10,596 nt of DNA from DASYRM01 sp035646375 (GTDB lineage Bacteria; Acidobacteriota; Vicinamibacteria; Vicinamibacterales; UBA2999), in assembly GCA_035646375.1 (NCBI GenBank), contig DASRPM010000346.1, positions 1 through 10,596 on the forward strand, read 5' to 3'. Under the pieces are notes generated by a model. The model was not told the origin of the DNA, did no database searches, and saw nothing but the letters and a program-made list of their open reading frames with translations. Shown here piece by piece: positions 1 through 5,848 of this stretch; within the stretch, counting starts at the first letter, position 1; every line of letters begins with the position of its first letter. The translations under genes and the position numbers were made by a program.

Positions 1-1217
1 GCGCGGTCGAAGAGCGCCTGCTGAATCGTGGCCAGCAGCCCCTCGACGTGCGCGGCCAGGCCGTCCATCGGCACGAACGACTTCTCGCGCGTATCGCGGC
101 GCGCCAGCACCACTGTGGACTTCTCGAGATCCTTCGGGCCGATCTCCATGCGCAGCGGCACGCCGCGCATCTCCCACTCGTTGAACTTCCAGCCGGGGGT
201 CTGCCCCTCGCGCGCGTCGAGGAACACGCGGATGCCGCGGGCAACCATCGCCTTGCGCAGCTCCTCCGCCTTCGGCAGCACGGTCTCTTTCCAGTTGCCG
301 CGCGGAATCGGCACGATGACGACCTGGTAGGGCGCCACCCGCGGCGGCAGGATCAGGCCGCCGTCGTCGCCGTGCGCCATGATGACGGCGCCGATCATGC
401 GGGTGGACACGCCCCACGACGTCGTCCACGCGTACTGCACCGACTTGTCGCGCGCCTGGAATTTGATCTCGTAGCTCTTCGAGAAGTTCTGCCCCAGGTT
501 GTGCGACGTGCCGGCCTGCAGCGCGCGGCCGTCGCGCATCAGCGCCTCGATCGAGTAAGTGCGGTCGGCGCCCGCGAACTTCTCGCTCTCGGTCTTCACG
601 CCGTCCATCACCGGCATCGCCAGCTCGGATTCGGCGAAGTCCTTGTAGACCGCGAGCATCCTCCGCGTTTCCTCTTCCGCCTCTTCCGCCGTTTCGTGGG
701 CGGTGTGCCCTTCCTGCCAGAGGAACTCGGTGGTCCGCAGGAAGAGACGCGTCACCTTTTCCCAGCGCACGACATTGGCCCACTGGTTGATGAGGATGGG
801 CAGGTCGCGCCACGACTGCACCCACTTGGCGTACATCACGCCGATGATGGTTTCCGACGTGGGGCGCACCACAAGCCGCTCTTCGAGCGGCTCGTTGCCG
901 CCCTGCGTCACCCAGGCCACCTGCGGCGCGAAGCCCTCCACGTGCTCGGCCTCGCGCATCAGCAGCGACTCGGGGATGAACAGCGGGAAGTACGCGTTGA
1001 CGTGCCCGGTCTCCTTGAAGCGGCGGTCGAGTGACTGCTGCATCAGCTCCCAGATGGCGTAGCCGTAGGGACGGATCACCATGCAGCCCTTCACCGGCGA
1101 ATAGTCGGCGAGCTCCGCCTTGCGGACGACGTCGATGTACCACCGCCCGAAGTCCTGCGATTGCTTCGTGATCTCGGTGGGCAGATCTGGAATGTCGGTC
1201 TCGTTGTCTTTGGCCAT
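1..1217 (-). CDS. proS: Prolyl-tRNA synthetase, archaeal/eukaryotic type (3' end outside window)
   Basis: Cytoplasmic class II aminoacyl-tRNA synthetase that charges tRNA-Pro with proline. About 405 codons are visible from an ATG at 1217-1215 (MAKDNETDIPDLP); the C-terminus lies beyond position 1. An early FGRWYIDVVRKAELADYSPVKG block is followed by PYGYAIWE (motif 1 region), VVRPTSET near residue 117, and the motif 2 segment FLRTTEFLWQEGHT near residue 160. Around residue 340 GWKFNEWEMRGVPLR and EIGPKDLE mark the HGTP anticodon-binding domain. These signatures fit the type 3 enzymes without the bacterial editing insertion, which are about 480-500 residues long, so roughly 80-100 residues are missing. 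It follows nadB by 48 nt on the same strand and is probably co-transcribed. No clear Shine-Dalgarno sequence precedes the ATG; a GC-rich palindrome ends 8 nt upstream of it. Family assignment is very secure. Confidence 0.96.
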   Translation of the reverse strand, partial: MAKDNETDIPDLPTEITKQSQDFGRWYIDVVRKAELADYSPVKGCMVIRPYGYAIWELMQQSLDRRFKETGHVNAYFPLFIPESLLMREAEHVEGFAPQVAWVTQGGNEPLEERLVVRPTSETIIGVMYAKWVQSWRDLPILINQWANVVRWEKVTRLFLRTTEFLWQEGHTAHETAEEAEEETRRMLAVYKDFAESELAMPVMDGVKTESEKFAGADRTYSIEALMRDGRALQAGTSHNLGQNFSKSYEIKFQARDKSVQYAWTTSWGVSTRMIGAVIMAHGDDGGLILPPRVAPYQVVIVPIPRGNWKETVLPKAEELRKAMVARGIRVFLDAREGQTPGWKFNEWEMRGVPLRMEIGPKDLEKSTVVLARRDTREKSFVPMDGLAAHVEGLLATIQQALFDR

Positions 1218-1225
1218 GATCAATC

Positions 1226-1254
1226 GGGCCGGTCTAGAGACCGGCCCCTACGTA
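1226..1254 (-). repeat. 29-bp intergenic palindromic element, copy 1
   Basis: Read on the minus strand it is TACGTAG, then the arm GGGCCGGTCT, a 2-nt centre CT, and the exact complementary arm AGACCGGCCC. It begins 11 nt after the nadB stop codon and ends 8 nt before the proS ATG. A second copy in the same orientation relative to transcription lies at 9224-9252. The layout resembles REP-type small dispersed palindromes. There is no T-run, so it is not a classical terminator. As RNA the arms would form a very stable hairpin next to the proS start. Function is unknown. Confidence 0.8.
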
Positions 1255-1265
1255 CGTTGTGGTGG

Positions 1266-2852
1266 TTATGCCGGCAACCCGGGAACGGGGATCGCGCGCG
1301 CCGCACTCAGGTCGCGCGCGTCGGACACGCGGCGGTTCCAGTGTAGATCGTCGCGGCGCGGGAAATCCTCTCGAAAGTGGCCGCCGCGGCTCTCTTCCCG
1401 GCGGAGCGCGGCCACGGCGATGAGCCACCCCACCGTCGTCAGGCTGGCCAGACGGCGCAGACCGCGATCGTGCGGACGGTCCACCCGGGCCGCGGCCACG
1501 CCGTGCGTCCACGACGCCAGCTGGCGCGCGGCCCGATCGAGCCCGCCGCGCGAGCGCAGCAGCCCCGCGTCGTGCCACATCAGCTCGCGCACCTCGTCTG
1601 CCGTGCCCGAGGACGGCCGCACGCCGTCGGTGACCAGCGGCGGCCTTCGGTCGGCGGCCAGGAGCGCGACGCGCGTCCGCTCCTGCATGGCGGCGGCGGC
1701 GCGAGCGCCGAACACCAGCCCCTCGAGGAGCGAGTTGCTGGCCAGCCGATTGGCTCCGTGCACGCCCGTGCAGGCCACCTCGCCAGCCGCGAACAGGTTC
1801 TCCACCGATGTCCGGCCGTCGAGATCGGTCTCCACACCGCCCATGACGTAGTGCGCGGCCGGGCTGACGGGAACGAGGTCGGTGGCCAGGTCGAGGCCGA
1901 CACCGCGGCACGCCTGCGCAATGGTTGGAAAGCGTTTTCGCACGTAGTCGGGGTCCGCCAGCGCCATCGACAGATAGACGGGCGACCCGGTCGCAATCTG
2001 CTCGCGGACGATCGCGCGGGCCACCACGTCGCGCGGCGCGAGGTCGCCGGCCGGGTCGTAGCGTTCGACGAAGCGCTCGCCGGCGGCGTTGAGCAGCTGG
2101 CCGCCCTCGCCACGCAGCGCTTCCGACAGGAGAAAGCGCGGCGCGCCGGCCACGCTCAACACCGTCGGGTGGAACTGCACGAACTCGAGATCGGCGACGC
2201 GGGCACCCACCTCGAACGCCATGGCCATGCCGTCGCCGGTCGCCACCGCGGGGTTCGTCGTCTCGCGGAACACCTGCCCCGCGCCGCCGGTGGCGAGCAG
2301 CGTCCGTCCGGCCACCACGTCGTGCACCTCGCCGGCGCGATCGATGAAGGTGGCGCCGCTGCACAGGCCGTCGTTTACGCGCAGCGCGACGACCATCGCC
2401 ACGTCGAGCACTTTCACCCGCGGCGACCGCGAGGCGCGCGTCCACAGCACGCGGCCGATTTCGCGCCCGGTGGCGTCGCGCGCGTGAAGCACACGCCGCA
2501 CGCTGTGCGCCGCCTCGCGTCCGAGCGCCGGCGCACCCGAGGCGTCGCGGTCGAAGGCCGCCCCCCAGTCGAGCAGCTCCTGCACGGAGCGCGGACCGTC
2601 CTGGACGAGCACGTCGACGGCCTCGCGCCGGCACAGGCCGTCGCCGGCGTCCATCGTGTCGCGGGCGTGCAGCGCCGGCGAGTCGTCGGCACCCACGGCC
2701 GCCGCCACGCCGCCCTGCGCATAACCGGTGTTGCTCTCGCCGGGATCGGCTTTCGTGAGCACGAGCACGTCGCCCACCTCGGCCAGCGCGATCGCGGCGC
2801 GCAGCCCGGCCACGCCGCTGCCGACGATGAGGAAATCAGTGCTCACCAGCAC
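1266..2852 (-). CDS. nadB: L-aspartate oxidase
   Basis: FAD enzyme that oxidises L-aspartate to iminoaspartate, the substrate of quinolinate synthase NadA in de novo NAD synthesis; cytoplasmic. With the GTG start at 2852 the product is 528 residues, normal for NadB. FLIVGSGVAGLRAA (residues 7-20) is the Rossmann dinucleotide-binding motif. NTGYAQGGVAAA, the GREAAHS block (Glu113, equivalent to the E. coli active-site Glu), QFHPT (His228), APRDVVARAI (Arg274), SPAAHYVMGG (His334), and NRLASNSLLEGLVFG near 368-382 are all family signatures; the C-terminal helical domain with ESRGGHFREDFP is intact. The start was chosen because AGGA (2864-2861) sits 8 nt upstream. A GTG at 2888 would also be in frame (540 residues), but it lies in the loop of a large inverted repeat and its AAGGAG is only 1 nt away. 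A second GTG at 2846 is also possible. proS follows downstream; nadA and nadC are not in the window. Confidence 0.95.
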   Translation of the reverse strand: MLVSTDFLIVGSGVAGLRAAIALAEVGDVLVLTKADPGESNTGYAQGGVAAAVGADDSPALHARDTMDAGDGLCRREAVDVLVQDGPRSVQELLDWGAAFDRDASGAPALGREAAHSVRRVLHARDATGREIGRVLWTRASRSPRVKVLDVAMVVALRVNDGLCSGATFIDRAGEVHDVVAGRTLLATGGAGQVFRETTNPAVATGDGMAMAFEVGARVADLEFVQFHPTVLSVAGAPRFLLSEALRGEGGQLLNAAGERFVERYDPAGDLAPRDVVARAIVREQIATGSPVYLSMALADPDYVRKRFPTIAQACRGVGLDLATDLVPVSPAAHYVMGGVETDLDGRTSVENLFAAGEVACTGVHGANRLASNSLLEGLVFGARAAAAMQERTRVALLAADRRPPLVTDGVRPSSGTADEVRELMWHDAGLLRSRGGLDRAARQLASWTHGVAAARVDRPHDRGLRRLASLTTVGWLIAVAALRREESRGGHFREDFPRRDDLHWNRRVSDARDLSAARAIPVPGLPA

Positions 2853-2862
2853 GAGTGCTATC

Positions 2863-2915
2863 CTATCAATCAGCCAAGGGCTTGCCACGCTCCTTCGCCC
2901 TTGGCTGATAGATAG
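2863..2915. repeat. 19-bp inverted repeat between divergent nadB and aroB
   Basis: The left arm CTATCAATCAGCCAAGGGC (2863-2881) and the right arm GCCCTTGGCTGATAGATAG (2897-2915) pair at 18 of 19 positions around a 15-nt loop (2882-2896). On the nadB transcript the 3' arm runs into the AGGA ribosome-binding site (2864-2861), and the loop displays AAGGAG. On the aroB transcript the structure would lie about 95 nt before the start. It could be a divergent operator, a 5'-leader hairpin acting on nadB translation, or a dispersed repeat. I do not recognise it as a known NAD-regulator site. Confidence 0.75.
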
Positions 2916-3009
2916 ACAGCATCTCCTTGCGCGCTTCGCGCGCGGTGGACCGCCTGCGATTCACGACCATGACGAGTCGAACAACGAGCCGCCAAGCGGT
3001 CCACAAGCC
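2916..3009 (+). promoter_or_regulatory. Structured leader upstream of aroB
   Basis: This stretch holds two further inverted repeats. One is GCGCGC-TTC-GCGCGC at 2929-2943. The other is GTGGACCGC (2945-2953) with its exact complement GCGGTCCAC (2996-3004), 42 nt apart, the second arm ending 5 nt before the aroB GTG. In RNA the latter pairing would close a large loop immediately upstream of the start codon. No convincing -35/-10 pair was identified. A leader role is inference; short GC-rich repeats arise easily at this composition. Confidence 0.35.
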
Positions 3010-4104
3010 GTGAGCGACGGCATCCCGACGGCCACACAGATCGACGTCGCCACGGCCAATCAACAGTCCACCATCCTGGTCGGTGAAGGCCTCGGCGAAC
3101 AGCTCGCGCCGCTCCTCGACCGCCACGGCGTGGGACGCAAACGCTTCGTGGTGTCGAGCCCGGTGATCTGGCGGCACCAGGGCGCGCGCATCCAGGCGGC
3201 CATTCCGGTCGAGCCGATCCTCATCCCCGACGGCGAGCGCTACAAGACGCTGGCGTCGGTGTCGCGCCTCTACGACGCGCTCATCAAGGGCGGCGCCGAT
3301 CGCGGCAGCGCCGTCGTGGCCGTCGGCGGCGGCGTGATCGGCGATACCGCTGGATTCGCCGCCGCCAGCTTCCTGCGTGGGATCACGCTCGTCCACGTAC
3401 CGACGACGCTGCTGGCGCAGGTGGACAGCTCGATTGGCGGCAAGGTGGGCGTGAACCATCCGCTCGGCAAGAACCTGATCGGCGCCTTCCACCAGCCGGT
3501 CCTGGTGGTGGCCGATCCGTTGTGCCTGGCCACGCTGCCACGGCGAGAGTTCCGATCGGGCCTCTACGAGGTGGTCAAGTACGGCGTCATCGCCAGCCGG
3601 TCGCTCTTCGATCTGCTGATGCGCGACACCAGGGCGGTCCTGGCGCGCACGCCGTCCGTGCTGGGGCCGGCGATCGTCGAATCGTGCCGCATCAAGGCCG
3701 ACGTGGTGTCGAGGGACGAGCGCGAGGGCGGCCTGCGCCGCATCCTCAACTTCGGCCACACCATCGGCCACGCGCTCGAGGCGATCACGAACTACCGGCG
3801 CTTCCGGCACGGCGAGGCGATCGCGCACGGCATGCTCGGCGCCGCCGACCTCTCCGCCGCGCGCGGCGCGCTGGCGCAGGACGATCGGCAGCGCATCGCG
3901 GAGCTGATCGCCAAGCTGGGGCCGCTGCCCGCAGTGCAGGACCTGTCGATCGACGAGGCGATGGCTGCCATCGGCCGCGACAAGAAGGTGGTGCACGGCC
4001 GGCTGCACTTCGTGCTCGCCACCAGCATCGGCACGACGGCGACGGTGGACGACGTGAGCGAAGAGGAACTGCGGGCGGCGCTGAGCCGTCTAGGACTTCG
4101 CTGA
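3010..4104 (+). CDS. aroB: 3-dehydroquinate synthase
   Basis: Converts DAHP to 3-dehydroquinate, the second step of the shikimate pathway to aromatic amino acids; a cytoplasmic NAD- and divalent-metal-dependent enzyme. From the GTG at 3010 the product is 364 residues, the usual AroB size. DGERYKTLASV (74-84) and GGGVIGDTAGF (106-116) form the NAD-binding region. VPTTLLAQVDSSIGGKVGVN (130-149), LGKNLIGAFHQP and SGLYEVVKYG follow. NFGHTIGHALE and RHGEAIAHG supply the metal ligands, with Glu187, His250 and His267 as the expected set. The open frame continues upstream to 2728, but that part is low-quality sequence opposite nadB and through the inverted repeat, so the start near VSDGIPTATQ is preferred; its ribosome-binding site is weak. 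The 3' end overlaps the convergent ACT-domain gene by 15 bp. Divergent from nadB; no other shikimate gene is nearby. Confidence 0.95.
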   Translation: MSDGIPTATQIDVATANQQSTILVGEGLGEQLAPLLDRHGVGRKRFVVSSPVIWRHQGARIQAAIPVEPILIPDGERYKTLASVSRLYDALIKGGADRGSAVVAVGGGVIGDTAGFAAASFLRGITLVHVPTTLLAQVDSSIGGKVGVNHPLGKNLIGAFHQPVLVVADPLCLATLPRREFRSGLYEVVKYGVIASRSLFDLLMRDTRAVLARTPSVLGPAIVESCRIKADVVSRDEREGGLRRILNFGHTIGHALEAITNYRRFRHGEAIAHGMLGAADLSAARGALAQDDRQRIAELIAKLGPLPAVQDLSIDEAMAAIGRDKKVVHGRLHFVLATSIGTTATVDDVSEEELRAALSRLGLR

Positions 4105-4482
4105 TTCCACGCGGTGGCCCGCGCGTCGGAGCGCTTGCGCCGCGCGGTCGAGGTCGCCCGCGCGCACGAGCACGTAGTCGGTGTCATAGGTCGAGACCGC
4201 GAAGAGGCTGACACCCGCCTCCGCCAGCGGCGATGCCATCGAGGCCATGACTCCGGTGAGCCCGAAGTCGAGAGGACCGCGAACCGCGAAGATGCGCCAC
4301 GGGCCCTCGCAGACCGTCCCCGCGGGCACGGCCTCGGCGGCACAGACGGCCGAGAGCTCGGTGGGTGTTCGCGTCACCGAGACGAATCCGTCCTGGCTCA
4401 CCCAGTCCGGCAGCGCCTCGCCGGCCGGCCATCGGCAGATGGCATAGGCGCCTGGCAGGATGTCGAGCTCGAGCGCGATCAC
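4090..4482 (-). CDS. ACT-domain protein of the CASTOR-like (ACT_7, COG3603-type) family
   Basis: Small cytoplasmic protein of 130 residues, probably an amino-acid or other small-ligand sensor. The start is a GTG at 4482-4480 (MIALELDILPGAYAICRW). The N-terminal half (1-60, including WVSQDGFVSVTRTPTELSAVC) resembles the first lobe of this family. The second half is a clear ACT fold: FAVRGPLDFGLTGVMAS, ASPLAEAGVSLFAVSTYDTD and YVLVRAGDLDRAAQALRRAG (about 64-122), with the beta-alpha-beta pattern and the STYDTDYVLV strand typical of the group. The real function of bacterial members is uncertain. It starts 3 nt after the BON gene stop, so the two are almost certainly one transcript and translationally linked. 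It converges on aroB with a 15-bp overlap. Its ligand cannot be read from the sequence. Confidence 0.88.
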   Translation of the reverse strand: MIALELDILPGAYAICRWPAGEALPDWVSQDGFVSVTRTPTELSAVCAAEAVPAGTVCEGPWRIFAVRGPLDFGLTGVMASMASPLAEAGVSLFAVSTYDTDYVLVRAGDLDRAAQALRRAGHRVESAKS

Positions 4483-4485
4483 CGG

Positions 4486-4854
4486 TCAGCGAACACGCAG
4501 GTGATTCACGACCTTCGTGACGCCGGCGGTCTCCGTCGCGATACGCACGGCCCGTCGCTGCTCGTCTCGTGACGCGACCGCGCCCGTCAAGGTCACCACG
4601 CTGCCGTTGGCATCGACGTCGATATTCGCCGCCTCGACCAGGTCGTCGAGAGCCATCTTCGCCTTGATTTTCGGCGTCAATGCCGCCGCCGTGCGCACAC
4701 CGTCCCGAACGGTGTCCCTCACCGTCTCGCGCACGGTGTCTTTGAGAGCCGCGGCCGAGGTGCCGGGCAGTTGGAACAAGTCGTGGCCCTCGTTGTAGTT
4801 GTAAGCCACCAGGGCGCCGACGCCGAGCAGGGCTGCCAGGATTAGTTTTCTCAT
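4486..4854 (-). CDS. Membrane-anchored BON-domain protein
   Basis: 122-residue protein starting at an ATG (MRKLILAALLGVGALVAYNY). A short hydrophobic segment at residues 3-18 after a basic tip indicates a signal anchor or signal peptide. Residues 39-54 contain four consecutive 4-residue units of the form D/E-T/G-V-R, probably helical. Residues 60-121 form a BON domain (KAKMALDDLVEAANIDVDANGSV and VTLTGAVASRDEQRRAVRIA, ending in VTKVVNHLRV), a fold associated with lipid or envelope binding in OsmY-like proteins. The expected location is the periplasmic face of the inner membrane or the periplasm. It is the first gene of a pair with the ACT-domain gene, 3 nt apart, and is divergent from the RodZ-like gene. 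The ribosome-binding site is weak. The family call is strong; the cellular role is unknown. Confidence 0.88.
   Translation of the reverse strand: MRKLILAALLGVGALVAYNYNEGHDLFQLPGTSAAALKDTVRETVRDTVRDGVRTAAALTPKIKAKMALDDLVEAANIDVDANGSVVTLTGAVASRDEQRRAVRIATETAGVTKVVNHLRVR
4693..4740 (-). repeat. Imperfect 12-bp tandem repeat inside the BON gene
   Basis: Four adjacent 12-nt units encode DTVR, ETVR, DTVR and DGVR (residues 39-54 of the BON protein). On the plus strand the recurring core is ACGGTGTC/ACCGTCTC. A 4-residue period gives a charged amphipathic helix between the membrane anchor and the BON domain. Confidence 0.7.
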
Positions 4855-5072
4855 GGCTGGAGACTACGCCGAGAGTGGCGACTTCGCTCGCAAGGAAATC
4901 CCAAGGAATTCATAAGTGGCAACGATTCGTGACCCGGCACCCGCGGGCGGGCAGGCGGTCACCGCCGCGGATCCGAGAGCGGGAAGAACGGCCGTTTCGG
5001 CCCGAGTCCACCTGGATCACTCCTTGCCCTCTGTTCGATCCCGGCAGTCACGCCGTTCAAAGAGTACGGAAC
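4855..5072. other. Divergent intergenic region between the BON and RodZ-like genes
   Basis: This 218-bp stretch separates two divergent start codons and should contain both promoters. I found no convincing -35/-10 pair, operator palindrome, RNA gene or small ORF with a ribosome-binding site. An AT-richer patch at about 4895-4920 (around GGAATTCATAAG) is the likeliest promoter area. AAAGAG at 5059-5064 is the ribosome-binding site of the RodZ-like gene. Confidence 0.4.
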
Positions 5073-5822
5073 ATGTCCACGCAAGCATTCGGCGGATGGC
5101 TCAGACGCGCGCGGGAAGCCCGGGGGCTGTCCGTCGAGGCGATTGCGTCGCAGACCAAGATTCCCCCGCGACATCTCGAAGCGCTCGAGCGTGGCGATGT
5201 GTTGCCGCTGCCGCGGTTCTATCAGCGCGCCGAGGTTCGTGCGGTGGCGCGAGCCATGGGTGTGGATGAGCGGTTCGCCATCGCGCGGCTCGAGGCCGAG
5301 CTGGCGCCCGTCGAGCTCGCGCTGCCCGTTTCGTCCGAACCGGCGCGCGTCCGTCCCGAATACGCGTTCGCGATGGTCGCGATGCTGGTGATCGCGGTCG
5401 GGCTCGCCGGTTGGGGGTCGTTCGAGCGCGCGGCCGCGACCGCGGGCACGGTCGAGACGCCCAAGCCTGTCGCTGCGCCACCGGTGGCTCCGCCGGCTGC
5501 CCCGCCCTCCATCGAGGCCCCGAAAGCTGTGGTCCCGACAGCCCCCACGGTTGAGACCGTGACCGCTGTCGCCCCGGACCCGGAGCCAGTTGCGCCAGCC
5601 GGTCCAGCTGAACTCGTCATCTCGACGCAGCCCGATGGTGCGCGTGTCACCGTGAACGGCATCGGCTGGGGCGAGTCGCCGATCACCCTCCAGCATCTCG
5701 AGCCCGGCGAGCAGCGCATTCGCGTCACCATGGACGGCTACACCGCCACCGAGCGCTCGGTCGTGATCGACGGGCACCAACGGCAGTCCGTCAGGATTGG
5801 CCTCGAACCGAGTCGTCCGTAA
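5073..5822 (+). CDS. RodZ-like transmembrane HTH protein with C-terminal PEGA domain
   Basis: 249 residues from the ATG at 5073 (MSTQAFGGWLRRAREARGLS), preceded by AAAGAG at 8 nt. Residues 5-70 are an HTH_25 / RodZ-type cytoplasmic helix-turn-helix (LRRAREARGLSVEAIASQTK, then IPPRHLEALERGD, LPLPRFYQRAEVRAVARAMG). Residues about 96-116 are a single membrane span (YAFAMVAMLVIAVGLAGWG). Residues 120-178 form a Pro/Ala/Val-rich linker. Residues 180-246 are a PEGA domain (ELVISTQPDGARVTVNG, GESPITLQHLEPGEQRI, DGYTATE). Topology is therefore N-in with the PEGA domain outside. Canonical RodZ, which couples MreB to the cell wall, ends in a different beta-domain (DUF4115), so this is a variant; a shape role or a membrane-bound regulator are both possible. 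The longer open frame reaching back to 4875 has no family content. It converges on the hydrolase gene, 26 bp away. Confidence 0.87.
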   Translation: MSTQAFGGWLRRAREARGLSVEAIASQTKIPPRHLEALERGDVLPLPRFYQRAEVRAVARAMGVDERFAIARLEAELAPVELALPVSSEPARVRPEYAFAMVAMLVIAVGLAGWGSFERAAATAGTVETPKPVAAPPVAPPAAPPSIEAPKAVVPTAPTVETVTAVAPDPEPVAPAGPAELVISTQPDGARVTVNGIGWGESPITLQHLEPGEQRIRVTMDGYTATERSVVIDGHQRQSVRIGLEPSRP

Positions 5823-5848
5823 GAGGGGCCGGCTCACCCGGCGACGTG

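Noticed and set aside
48..1034. Long plus-strand open frame opposite proS
   Set aside because: His/Arg/Val-rich translation with no motif; it is the antisense shadow of the clearly conserved proS.
1226..1254. Palindrome as a rho-independent terminator of nadB
   Set aside because: No T-tract follows the stem on the minus strand, and a second copy with the same TACGTAG flank points to a repeat family instead.
1377..2915. 512-codon plus-strand frame opposite nadB
   Set aside because: GC-rich shadow; the minus strand encodes an intact NadB with all signature motifs.
2866..4008. 380-codon minus-strand frame opposite aroB
   Set aside because: Composition typical of a shadow frame and no recognisable domain; aroB explains the region.
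4959..5837. 292-codon minus-strand frame opposite the RodZ-like gene
   Set aside because: Arg/Gly/Asp-rich noise; the plus strand has HTH, membrane span and PEGA domain in order.
5828..5842. Hairpin between the convergent RodZ-like and hydrolase genes as a bidirectional terminator
   Set aside because: GCCGG-CTCAC-CCGGC has only a 5-bp stem and no T-run on either side; such stems are common at this GC content.
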